A DNA stretch of 64,000 nt from Oscillospiraceae bacterium CM (lineage in GTDB: Bacteria; Bacillota; Clostridia; Oscillospirales; Oscillospiraceae): positions 248,001 through 312,000 of the forward strand of contig CP072107.1 in the NCBI GenBank assembly GCA_022870705.1, read 5' to 3'. A program made the translations under genes and the position numbers. The first letter of the stretch is position 1. Each line of letters starts with the position of its first letter. The notes under the pieces are model-generated. The model saw nothing but the letters and a program-made list of their open reading frames with translations. It was not told where the DNA came from and did no database searches. Shown piece by piece: positions 33,111 to 40,996 of this stretch.

Positions 33111-33467
33111 ATGGCAGGGCGAGATACTACGGAGAGTCAGGCAATCGGCTCACGGATCAGAGAGGCACGAATCAAGAACGGCATGAGCCAAGCTGATCTT
33201 GCTGTTAAGTCCAGCATCTCCCTCCCGCATATCAGCGATATAGAGCTTGGGAAAAGCAATATGATGCTCCCCTCGTTCATTCGGATTGCTGAAGCCTTAC
33301 AGGTATCCTCTGACTCGCTGCTCCGCCCGAATGTGCCGGGTGTGACAAGCCTCTATGGGAGCGAGTTTTCCGAGATCCTCAACGACTGTACGCCTTCGCA
33401 GATGGACTCCATCCTGAAAATCGTTCGGGAACTGAAGCAAACCATGTGTAAAAAAGGCGAAGAATAG
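33111..33467 (+). CDS. XRE-family transcriptional regulator
   Basis: A 118-residue protein with an HTH domain in RIREARIKNGMSQADLAVKS, PHISDIELGKSNMMLPSFI and ALQVSSDSLL. The C-terminal region contains FSEILNDCTPSQMDSILKIV, common in small clostridial XRE regulators. GAGGAG precedes the ATG. It ends just before a terminator, so it is transcribed separately from the recombinase genes that follow. Confidence 0.86.
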   Translation: MAGRDTTESQAIGSRIREARIKNGMSQADLAVKSSISLPHISDIELGKSNMMLPSFIRIAEALQVSSDSLLRPNVPGVTSLYGSEFSEILNDCTPSQMDSILKIVRELKQTMCKKGEE

Positions 33468-33477
33468 AATCTATCAA

Positions 33478-33509
33478 AGCGGGTTGGAGTGGTCCAACCC
33501 GCTTTTTTA
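33478..33509 (+). terminator. Intrinsic terminator after the XRE gene
   Basis: AGCGGGTTGGA, a short loop and TCCAACCCGCT followed by TTTTTAT. A second inverted repeat, AAACCAGAGGTCAA with TTGACTTCTGGTTT, follows immediately at about 33519-33552. Confidence 0.8.
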
Positions 33510-33614
33510 TTTCAAATCTAAACCAGAGGTCAACTACTTGACTTCTGGTTTATTTCATTCTTAGCGGTCGGTTTATATAATTTCGGGGTAAGTATTTTCT
33601 TCCGGAGGGGTTTC

Positions 33615-34217
33615 ATGTCTGATTTGATAAAAAAGAGCGAGGACGCTGATCTGGAGGTCATGCCGTCCTTCAACTTCGTATTAGAAAAGGAGGCCGAGCA
33701 GCAGACGCAAGTAGCGGAGCATCGCGCCTGGCTCAAAAGCATCAAGCATGAGCGCCCTCTGCCGAAGCACCACTACAAGGTTGCAGTCTATATCCGCTAC
33801 TTCAACCAGACGAAGTACGAGGATTACCTTTCATATCACAAGCAGCAGTTTCTTGACACCATTGGTCTATGTCCCAATTGGCAGTTCGTCGGTTTTTACA
33901 TTGACGAGGGCGGAACTGCTCCCAACATGGAAAATGCGAAGGAATGGACTCGGCTGCTTCAGGACTGTTTTGACGGGAAGGTCGATCTGATTATCACGCA
34001 AAAGGTAAGCAATGTATCGAAGAAGCAGTCCGAGATCACCTTCTGCGCCCGAATACTGGCGGCGCATCAGGTGGGAATCTATTTCATTTCTGAGGACATC
34101 TTCACACTTGCCTCATACTATCAGGAAGACTTGAAAGATCCCTTTTTCTATCCATCACCTGATTGGCAGCTTCTTCCCGATGATGACCTCGAGTTAAGAG
34201 GTGTGCTTCATGATTAA
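33615..34217 (+). CDS. Resolvase-fold protein lacking the catalytic serine
   Basis: A 200-residue protein with the fold of a serine-recombinase catalytic domain: AVYIRYF at the first strand, a helix with YHKQQFLDTIG, IDEGGTAPN, DGKVDLIITQKVSNVSKKQ and a partner helix. In active enzymes the first strand ends R-V-S and the later motif reads SVSRFARN. Here these are RYF and KVSNVSK, so the nucleophilic Ser and the active-site Arg residues are gone. No recombinase or zinc domain follows. It overlaps the true recombinase gene by 8 nt and probably assists or regulates it. Confidence 0.7.
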   Translation: MSDLIKKSEDADLEVMPSFNFVLEKEAEQQTQVAEHRAWLKSIKHERPLPKHHYKVAVYIRYFNQTKYEDYLSYHKQQFLDTIGLCPNWQFVGFYIDEGGTAPNMENAKEWTRLLQDCFDGKVDLIITQKVSNVSKKQSEITFCARILAAHQVGIYFISEDIFTLASYYQEDLKDPFFYPSPDWQLLPDDDLELRGVLHD

Positions 34218-36114
34218 TCAGTCCAAAAAGCAAAAGGAAACCGAGCAGAAGCAGAGAATCCATCGACGGGTATATACCAAAATTGATCCGGAGAATTATG
34301 AGTTCATCCCCGCGAAAAAGCAGATCGATTATTACGACAACGATATTCCGCAAAGAGTGGCAGTCTACGCTCGTGTTTCGACGGACAATGTTCAGCAGAC
34401 TTCCTCATACGAGCTCCAAAAGAAGTATTACGAGGAGTTTGTGATTCACCACCCCAACTGGACTCTGGTGAAAATCTACGCAGATGAGGGCATAAGCGGG
34501 ACTTCAATGGCTCACCGGGACGAGTTCCTTGCAATGATTGCCGACAGTAGAGCCGGCAAAATTGACATGATCATTACCAAGAGCGTTTCGCGCTTTGCCC
34601 GTAATGTGGTCGACTTCCTCCGTATGGTTCAATCCTTGGCAGAGCTGCCGCATCCGGTCGGAATCTTCTTTGAAAGCGAATGCATCTTCTCCTTGAAGGA
34701 TGACTCTCAGATGGCACTGTCGTTTCAAGCAACCATGGCCCAGGAGGAGTCTCACATCAGGAGCCGAAGTATGGAGACCTCACTTCATATGAGGCTCGAC
34801 GGCGGGCTTCCGCTGACGCCCAAATTGCTGGGCTATTCCCACGACTCGAATGGCAATCTCATTGTCAATCCGGACGAATCGCCAACGGTGAAGCTCATCT
34901 TCTACATGTACCTCTACGGCTATTCGACCGCTGAAATCGCGGAAGCTCTTACGGAGCTGGGGCGAAAGACCTACCTTGGCAATGTCACTTGGACAGCCGG
35001 AGCTGTTGTTCAGGTTCTTCGCAATGAACGGCATTGTGGGGATGTCCTGACGAGGAAGACCTTTACTCCAAACTACTTAAATCACTTATCCAAGAAGAAC
35101 CGCGGGGACAGAATGCAGAGCATCTATCGCAATCACCACGAGGCTATTGTGTCGAGGGATGATTACATAGCGGTTCAACACCTGCTGAACAATGCGAAAT
35201 ACGGGAACAAGTCCATTCTCCCCGAGCTGCGGGTCATTGACAGCGGCCTTCTGCGAGGTTATGTCACGGTCAATCCGCGTTGGGCGGGGTTTAAAGCTCC
35301 TGACTACTTCCAAGCTGCTGCCAGCTTGAATCCGGCCAATGTCGAGAACGATACCGGGGGCTATATTGAAGAGGAGCCGGAGATCCATGTTACTGTGGAG
35401 GCCGGCGACTTTGATATGCGCGGGTTTGAAATCGCTCGTTCTGAGTTTTTCGACTCCCACCGCCGCCCATATGTGACCTTCCAAGATAAACAAATCAAAT
35501 TCAGCACCGACTGTGTTCGGAAGCTTGGCAAAAATAATATGGTGGAGTTTCTTGTAAACCCGCGAGAGATGAAGTTTGCCGTCAGAACAGCCGCAAAGGA
35601 CAGCCGCCACGCCGTACCCTGTTCACGGGTTTCAAATGGTATCTACTATCCAAAGACCATCCCCAGCGCGGCTTATATAGCTACGCTGTTCCAGATATTT
35701 AGATGGAACTCGGATTTCAAGTATCGCGTTGCCGGAACTTTCTTTCAGAAGGAAAACGAGGCCGTTTATTTGTTCAACATAAACGATGCCGAGGCCTTTA
35801 TTAAACCGTATCTGATGACGGGCAGCGCGGAAGCAGCTTCTCCGGAGGAAGAGGTAAAGCCTCTCTCGGTATCCGGCACGAGAGTGAGAGCTGTGCCGCA
35901 GGAGTGGATGAGTTCCTTTGGGAATCAATACTATCTGCACCAGCACATTTTCCCACCCGTAGAATTGCAAAGCGAAACCGACTGGAAAATCCGCTTGGAG
36001 GGTCAGCTCTATGACACAGGCGAAAAAATCAATGTAACGGGATTTGATGAGCTCAAGAGCTTCATCACGCAGGAACTGAGTCGAGGTGAAATGGAGGAGA
36101 AAGTAAATGGATGA
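34210..36114 (+). CDS. Large serine recombinase with an added C-terminal domain
   Basis: A 634-residue site-specific recombinase. The catalytic domain is intact (AVYARVSTDN with the nucleophilic Ser, EGISGTS, TKSVSRFARN), followed by a recombinase domain (PDESPTVKLIFYMYLYGYST, RNERHCGDVL) and linker. In place of the usual zinc ribbon and coiled coil, the last 240 residues hold a domain (DMRGFEIARSEFF, YVTFQDKQIKFSTDCVRKL, FRWNSDFKYRV) that recurs in the next two genes. The ATG at 34210 has AGAGGTG upstream. It likely integrates and excises this element. Confidence 0.88.
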   Translation: MINQSKKQKETEQKQRIHRRVYTKIDPENYEFIPAKKQIDYYDNDIPQRVAVYARVSTDNVQQTSSYELQKKYYEEFVIHHPNWTLVKIYADEGISGTSMAHRDEFLAMIADSRAGKIDMIITKSVSRFARNVVDFLRMVQSLAELPHPVGIFFESECIFSLKDDSQMALSFQATMAQEESHIRSRSMETSLHMRLDGGLPLTPKLLGYSHDSNGNLIVNPDESPTVKLIFYMYLYGYSTAEIAEALTELGRKTYLGNVTWTAGAVVQVLRNERHCGDVLTRKTFTPNYLNHLSKKNRGDRMQSIYRNHHEAIVSRDDYIAVQHLLNNAKYGNKSILPELRVIDSGLLRGYVTVNPRWAGFKAPDYFQAAASLNPANVENDTGGYIEEEPEIHVTVEAGDFDMRGFEIARSEFFDSHRRPYVTFQDKQIKFSTDCVRKLGKNNMVEFLVNPREMKFAVRTAAKDSRHAVPCSRVSNGIYYPKTIPSAAYIATLFQIFRWNSDFKYRVAGTFFQKENEAVYLFNINDAEAFIKPYLMTGSAEAASPEEEVKPLSVSGTRVRAVPQEWMSSFGNQYYLHQHIFPPVELQSETDWKIRLEGQLYDTGEKINVTGFDELKSFITQELSRGEMEEKVNG

Positions 36115-36922
36115 TTTGAATAATGGTCAGACGCAAGGAATTCTTGCGAATATGCTTCAGCATCTTCAAGAAGCTGCGCCAGACAGCGACACGGCATTCT
36201 CCTTGAGGGAAGATGCTGACGATCAGTCTGTCGACTCTGCCCCCGCTGACGGCGAAGTGATTGAACTGGGCGGCGAGTTCGATTATGAGGGATATCAGGT
36301 GGTTCGCCGCGAGTACTTTGCACACACCAATGAGCCGTCTATCACATTCAATAATTTCAAGGTGTATGTCAATGCCGCATGTCTGAACAGGTTTTCAGCA
36401 GTTGATTATGTGCAGGTTCTGGTAAACAGCGACAGCAAGATCCTTGCTATCCGTCCGTGCAGGGAGGAGGAGCGCGATGCCTTTTCCTGGTGTGCTCCAG
36501 GTTCTGCACGGAGAAAGCCCCGGCAGATCACCTGCCGTTTGTTCTTTGCAAAGGTGTTTTCTCTCATGGACTGGAACACAGATTACCGATACAAGCTGCT
36601 TGGAAAGGTCATCCACGCAAACGATGAATACTTAATTGCCTTTGACCTGTCGGCCACAGAGGTATATCAGCGCGTGTTCAAGGATGGTGAAAAGCCGAAG
36701 ACCTCCCGCACACCTGTTTTCCCCGAGGGCTGGCAGAATCAGTTCGGGTTGCCGTTCAAGGAGCATCGCAATTCGATGCAGGTCAATATCTTTGAGGGAT
36801 ACGCCGTATATGGCATTAAGGAAAACAGTGTCACTCCAACTGCTGATAACGAGGGTGGGTCATCTGATAACCGACCAGACGAAGCGGCAAACAACGATGC
36901 TCCGGGAGGATCAGATGTATGA
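36107..36922 (+). CDS. Recombinase-associated protein sharing the integrase C-terminal domain
   Basis: A 271-residue protein. From about residue 50 it follows the same pattern as the C-terminal part of the upstream recombinase: DYEGYQVVRREYF, SITFNNFKVYVNAACLNRF, LMDWNTDYRYKLLG and PEGWQNQFG. No catalytic residues were seen. It overlaps the recombinase gene by 8 nt and the next gene by 4 nt. It may contact the recombinase or DNA as an accessory or directionality factor. Confidence 0.65.
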   Translation: MDDLNNGQTQGILANMLQHLQEAAPDSDTAFSLREDADDQSVDSAPADGEVIELGGEFDYEGYQVVRREYFAHTNEPSITFNNFKVYVNAACLNRFSAVDYVQVLVNSDSKILAIRPCREEERDAFSWCAPGSARRKPRQITCRLFFAKVFSLMDWNTDYRYKLLGKVIHANDEYLIAFDLSATEVYQRVFKDGEKPKTSRTPVFPEGWQNQFGLPFKEHRNSMQVNIFEGYAVYGIKENSVTPTADNEGGSSDNRPDEAANNDAPGGSDV

Positions 36923-37314
36923 GTGACAAGAAAGAACTGGTAGCGAATCTCACCCTTGATATGAAGCGAAACAGGGTTCGCATATATAGATCAACGCTTC
37001 GCGCTCTTGGTGATCCTACATATATTCAGTTCCTGATAAATCCGGAAGACCTTTACATCGCCATCCTTGGTTCAGAGATACCGTTGTCCGGGGGGACTGC
37101 AAACAGGGTAAAGATACCAAGCACGCGCCTGGATGGGAAGCTATCTGTAGAGTTTTACAGCGCCGCTCTGCTTGATGGCATTTATAACGTGTTTGGGGTG
37201 CTGGATCATCAGTATAACTACTGCCTTACTGGTGAGATTGATCAGATCAACAGGGTTGCGTATTTCTCTATGCAAACACTCAAGCGAATCGAGCGGAGGA
37301 AACTCAATGACTGA
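36919..37314 (+). CDS. Small protein with the same recombinase-associated fold
   Basis: A 131-residue protein with a shorter version of the domain of its two upstream neighbours (NRVRIYRSTLRALGDPTYIQ, FLINPEDLYIAI, YNYCLTGEIDQ). It overlaps the preceding gene (ATGA) and the following gene by 8 nt. The function is unknown; the tight overlaps place it in one operon with the integrase. Confidence 0.55.
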   Translation: MSDKKELVANLTLDMKRNRVRIYRSTLRALGDPTYIQFLINPEDLYIAILGSEIPLSGGTANRVKIPSTRLDGKLSVEFYSAALLDGIYNVFGVLDHQYNYCLTGEIDQINRVAYFSMQTLKRIERRKLND

Positions 37315-38281
37315 CAAGGGGTATAAGCGACTCAATATAGACGCCGAGTTTAAGACGTTGATAAGGCCGCTGCGCCGGGATGAATATGCACAGCTTGAGG
37401 CAAATCTCGTATTGGGTGGATGCCGAGAACCTATCATCACATGGCATGAAACCATAGTCGATGGTCATAATCGCTATGAGATATGCAACCGTCTTCATAT
37501 TCCGTATGCTGTTCAGGAAATCGAGTTCGACAGTCGGGAAGAGGCAATCGTCTGGATATGCAATAATCAGCTCGGCCGCCGTAACATTACGGAGGAAACC
37601 CGCAAGTATCTGATTGGCCGGCAATATGAAGCTGAGAAGCTCGTCGGCTATCGCAGAAACACTGATGGGCATAATCAGTACACGAGATCAGACGATCTTG
37701 ACGAGATAGATGATCCCCATGATATGAGCGGCAAAGAGTACAGGGAAAGCGGCCGGCGCACCGCAAACCGTCTCGGTAAAAAATATCATGTTTCCTCTGG
37801 GGCTGTCCAAAAGTATGGGAAGTACAGCGAGGCTCTGGATACGATTGCGGAAAAAGCGCCGGATTTGGTCCCACAGATCCTGTCCGGCAATTATAAGATT
37901 TCGCATAACAATGTTGTTGCGCTGTCAATGATGGAGGCGGAGGAAGTGCAGAAACTGAGTACAAAGATAGGGCATGGAGCCACCCCATTCATTCGATACA
38001 GCGAGTCGAGGAAGGATTTCTCTGATGAACCTGCAATGAAGCCAGGGCCAAAGCCTCCAGAAATACCTGTCATCAAAATCATGCCCGCTTTTGATCCCGA
38101 CGCGGAGGTTACCAGATTGACCCTTACGATCCCCTCTTGGACGAGTTCTATTGAGCGGACAAGAGTCACGGCAGACTTGAGTACTGTTTCATTGGCTGCA
38201 AAGGATCAGCTTGAATCAGCTTTGGGACTGCTGCAGAGCAAAGTTCAGGAAATGATCCGCTCAATAAAGGAGGACTCCTGA
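37307..38281 (+). CDS. ParB N-domain-like protein
   Basis: A 324-residue protein. The N-terminal part has the ParB/Srx-like nucleotide-binding pattern: a strand and helix with RRDEYAQLEANLVLGGCREP, IVDGHNRYEICNRLHI (the GHNRY/GERR-like motif) and REEAIVWICNNQLGRRNITE. A central HTH-like region (KKYHVSSGAVQKYGKYSEAL) may bind DNA. The C-terminal half is unrelated to chromosomal ParB and no ParA is present. It may act in element maintenance or regulation rather than partition. Confidence 0.78.
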   Translation: MTDKGYKRLNIDAEFKTLIRPLRRDEYAQLEANLVLGGCREPIITWHETIVDGHNRYEICNRLHIPYAVQEIEFDSREEAIVWICNNQLGRRNITEETRKYLIGRQYEAEKLVGYRRNTDGHNQYTRSDDLDEIDDPHDMSGKEYRESGRRTANRLGKKYHVSSGAVQKYGKYSEALDTIAEKAPDLVPQILSGNYKISHNNVVALSMMEAEEVQKLSTKIGHGATPFIRYSESRKDFSDEPAMKPGPKPPEIPVIKIMPAFDPDAEVTRLTLTIPSWTSSIERTRVTADLSTVSLAAKDQLESALGLLQSKVQEMIRSIKEDS

Positions 38282-39138
38282 TGCCAGACTACAGCAGGTT
38301 CGTCCCAAATGTTCATTTTGAGCTGATTCCAATAAAAAACTTGGTTTCCAATCAGGAGTACCAACGCACCCTCTCTTGGGGCCATGTGAAAAATGCGGCC
38401 GAGCATTTTGACCTTTATCAGATTAACCCCGTGAAGGTAAGCTGCCGCGAGGGAGCGAATTATGTCTTTAATGGGCAGCATACCATAGAGATTGTCGCAC
38501 TCGTTTCCGGTTCCCGTGATACGCCCGTCTGGTGCATGATCTATGACGATTTGAACTATGAAAATGAGGCGTATGTCTTTGCCAATCAGATGAAGTTTGT
38601 GAAGCCATTGAAACCCTATGAAGTCTTTATGGCAAACATTGAGGCTGGCAGCGACAAGCAACTTATAATAAAGGATTTGGTGGAATCCTATTCACTAACC
38701 ATTGGTCAGGTTAAGAACTTCGGAGTCATATGCGCTGTATCCTCTCTGGAAGGTATCTATGATAAGTTTGGATATCATGTCTTAGATCGCACCCTTCGTC
38801 TCTGCGCTGGGACATGGGAGGGGGACATGAATTCTCTGTCCGCCAATTATCTGAATGGGGTAGCGCGGCTTGTCCATGCCTATGGAGATAAACTGAGGGA
38901 CGAGATGTTTAAGGAGCGTGTCGGTTCCATGTCCGTTAAACAGCTTACCCGCACAGCCAAAGAACGACGTCCGGGTTCTCTCGGCTTTTCCGAAGCCATG
39001 CTTGTATCATATAACCGAAAGTGTAAATACCCTCTGGCATGGAACAAACTCTATGAAAAGAACCTCGGCACAACGGATGGCCTCGATGTTGATCTTCCTG
39101 AAGAAGACGAGGCCGAGCAGGAGCACATTGAAAAATAG
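38281..39138 (+). CDS. ParB-like protein of the DUF6551 type
   Basis: A 285-residue protein with a ParB-like N-terminal region: IPIKNLVSNQEYQRTLS, a VKVSCREGANYVFNGQHTIE strand-helix-strand pair and EAYVFANQM. This matches the DUF6551 group as I remember it. A downstream helical region could bind DNA. Its ATG shares a base with the stop of the preceding ParB-like gene, so the two are made together and may form a heteromer. Confidence 0.7.
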   Translation: MPDYSRFVPNVHFELIPIKNLVSNQEYQRTLSWGHVKNAAEHFDLYQINPVKVSCREGANYVFNGQHTIEIVALVSGSRDTPVWCMIYDDLNYENEAYVFANQMKFVKPLKPYEVFMANIEAGSDKQLIIKDLVESYSLTIGQVKNFGVICAVSSLEGIYDKFGYHVLDRTLRLCAGTWEGDMNSLSANYLNGVARLVHAYGDKLRDEMFKERVGSMSVKQLTRTAKERRPGSLGFSEAMLVSYNRKCKYPLAWNKLYEKNLGTTDGLDVDLPEEDEAEQEHIEK

Positions 39139-39240
39139 AGAGAAGCCTGAATTCTTTAGTACTCAAATCCCGCCAAAGAAAAATTGGGGCAGCCCCTCAA
39201 TGTTTTTTCCTGCAGACTGTTGTATTTCTTGAAAAAATGG

Positions 39241-39277
39241 CGTATAATTACTTCGTGATTTACGAACTAATTATACG
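39241..39277. promoter_or_regulatory. 37-bp palindrome at the ATPase ribosome site
   Basis: Arms CGTATAATTACTTCGT and ACGAACTAATTATACG match at 15 of 16 positions around a GATTT centre. The right arm runs into the GGAGG ribosome site of the ATPase gene (ATG at 39292). It could be an operator bound by a dimer or an mRNA stem that controls access to the ribosome site. Confidence 0.65.
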
Positions 39278-39291
39278 GAGGCTTAGCTGAT

Positions 39292-40416
39292 ATGATTATA
39301 TTGGACGTAAAACTGAATAACATCTATGGCTTTAAGGATTTTGATATCACGTTCTCCTATCCGAAGAAGATTGTCAATTCAATTATTGAGAACGAGCATC
39401 TCACAGAGAGACCGAATTTCCGCTATAAGAAAGCGGTTATCCTCATGGGCTCAAATGCTACCGGCAAGACAAGTCTTGGCAAAGCGCTGCTCAACATTAT
39501 CAGTTTTATCAACACCGGGGATACCTCGGCCCTGGCAGCAATGGCGCCATTCGGCAATAATGGCTCTTTCCAAATAGACTTTGTGGGCAGCGGGTTTACT
39601 CTCCATCGTGTAAGCGGTAAAATTGGAGGACATTATCCCTACGATGGCGATCCCGGAAGCGAGATCACGATTCAGTATTTCTCTGCTGATATTGGACTAA
39701 AAGACTCCTATGAGATGTGCGCGGAGAAGCTGGTTGAGCGAACAAACGAAATATCAAAGGACTACTCGAAACTTGGCAAACTGGTTGGCAATCTCGATTT
39801 CACTTTCTCCTGCCCTGACATCAAGCCGACCACGAAGGTGTCAAAGGTCAATCGCAATATTGTGTTGAAGACCTTGAAGGCAGTAATCGGTACGCTCGAT
39901 CCGACGCTCACTGATGTGCAAACCTCTAAGGATTTGCGCAACTCGTTTATCATCCGCAGGAGCAATGAGGAAATCATTATCCAAGAAGGTAAGCTCTTGA
40001 ACCGCGAGTCGCTTTCGAGCGGAACGGCAGAGGGCGTTGATATTTCCTTCTTCCTCGCGCTCCTCATTGCGGAGCACAATGGATTCTACTATTGCGACGA
40101 GCACTTCTCCTATATTCAAAGCGATATTGAGAAGCGAATCTTTGGCCTAATGCTTGAACACTTGGGCAGCAACGAGCAGCTTATCTTCACAACGCATAAC
40201 ACGGATATGCTCGACTTAAACATTCCCAAGCATTGCTTTGCATTCCTCAGAAAGAAACAAGAGGATAATTACCGTGTGTCCGTGGCCTATGCATCTGACA
40301 TTCTGAAACGCAACAGCGATTCAATCCGCTGCGCCGTAGAGAACGACGTTTTTGCATCGCTCCCTGACGAGTCCGCCCTTGATGCGTTAGAAAAGAGGGC
40401 TGACGATGAAGAATAA
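39292..40416 (+). CDS. AAA/ABC-type ATPase of an ATPase-TOPRIM pair
   Basis: A 374-residue ATPase of the AAA_15/AAA_21 type. Walker A is GSNATGKTS near residue 53, an ABC-like signature LSSGTAEG is near residue 243, Walker B is YYCDEHFS and the switch His lies in FTTHNTDML. Such ATPases act as sensors paired with a nuclease in OLD-, PARIS- or RloAB-like defence systems. The next gene overlaps by 11 nt and looks like the TOPRIM partner. The start is the ATG 11 nt after GGAGG. Confidence 0.78.
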   Translation: MIILDVKLNNIYGFKDFDITFSYPKKIVNSIIENEHLTERPNFRYKKAVILMGSNATGKTSLGKALLNIISFINTGDTSALAAMAPFGNNGSFQIDFVGSGFTLHRVSGKIGGHYPYDGDPGSEITIQYFSADIGLKDSYEMCAEKLVERTNEISKDYSKLGKLVGNLDFTFSCPDIKPTTKVSKVNRNIVLKTLKAVIGTLDPTLTDVQTSKDLRNSFIIRRSNEEIIIQEGKLLNRESLSSGTAEGVDISFFLALLIAEHNGFYYCDEHFSYIQSDIEKRIFGLMLEHLGSNEQLIFTTHNTDMLDLNIPKHCFAFLRKKQEDNYRVSVAYASDILKRNSDSIRCAVENDVFASLPDESALDALEKRADDEE

Positions 40417-40906
40417 CTGTATCTATTATGTTGAGGGACGGTGCGAGGAGAAACTGCTGAACGCCTTGAAAGAGCAGCCGCAGAAGATCCAGCCCGGACG
40501 GGTTAAAGTCTTCAATGTCATTCAAAACACGCTGCCAAGCTCTCAGCTCATCACGATTCAGCCGGGAACAACGGTTGCATTCGTATTTGACACCGATGTT
40601 CCTCAGACAGACTGTCTAAAGGACAATATCGGGAGACTGAGCAAGTATTGTTCAAAAATCAAGATCGTATTCCTCGCGCAGGTTTTGAATTTTGAAGAAG
40701 AGCTTGTACGCTGCTCAGACATAAAAAGCGCGGCTGATCTGACGCACAGCAGGAGCGCCAAGGACTTCAAAAGGGACTTCTGCTCCATGACCAATACCCG
40801 GTCAGCGCTGGAACGAGTGAACCTTAGTGTTGAGAAGCTCTGGACAGAAACCCCGCCTGCGGAGTTCGCCTTCATTGAGCGAAACTGCGGTTCCGTCAAG
40901 CAGTAA
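40406..40906 (+). CDS. TOPRIM/RloB-like partner of the ATPase
   Basis: A 166-residue protein. YYVEGRCEEKLLNALK near the start and VAFVFDTDVPQTD about 50 residues later give the TOPRIM pattern of a Glu followed by Asp-x-Asp. This fold is a nuclease in OLD and PARIS (AriB) systems; the family here is not certain. It overlaps the ATPase gene by 11 nt. Together they could form a toxin-like defence module that recognises a phage product. Confidence 0.6.
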   Translation: MKNNCIYYVEGRCEEKLLNALKEQPQKIQPGRVKVFNVIQNTLPSSQLITIQPGTTVAFVFDTDVPQTDCLKDNIGRLSKYCSKIKIVFLAQVLNFEEELVRCSDIKSAADLTHSRSAKDFKRDFCSMTNTRSALERVNLSVEKLWTETPPAEFAFIERNCGSVKQ

Positions 40907-40945
40907 CACAGGCAAGCATTTCACCTTGGTTCCGGATGATAAACC

Positions 40946-40996
40946 AGAAGCGTCTCAGAATACCTCCATGGGCCTTCTGAGACGCTTCTCTTTTTT
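40946..40996. terminator. Bidirectional terminator between convergent genes
   Basis: AGAAGCGTCTCAGAA and TTCTGAGACGCTTCT form a perfect 15-bp stem with a 14-nt loop, followed by CTTTTTTA. It lies between the TOPRIM-like gene and the minus-strand recombinase. Confidence 0.8.

Noticed and set aside
37307-39138. Plasmid partition locus
   Set aside because: Two ParB-like proteins are present but no ParA ATPase and no array of parS-like sites.
39241-39277. Similarity of the palindrome to loxP (ACTTCGT and TATA-like arms)
   Set aside because: Arm order and spacer length differ from loxP and no Cre-like tyrosine recombinase is present. It is better read as a regulatory palindrome.
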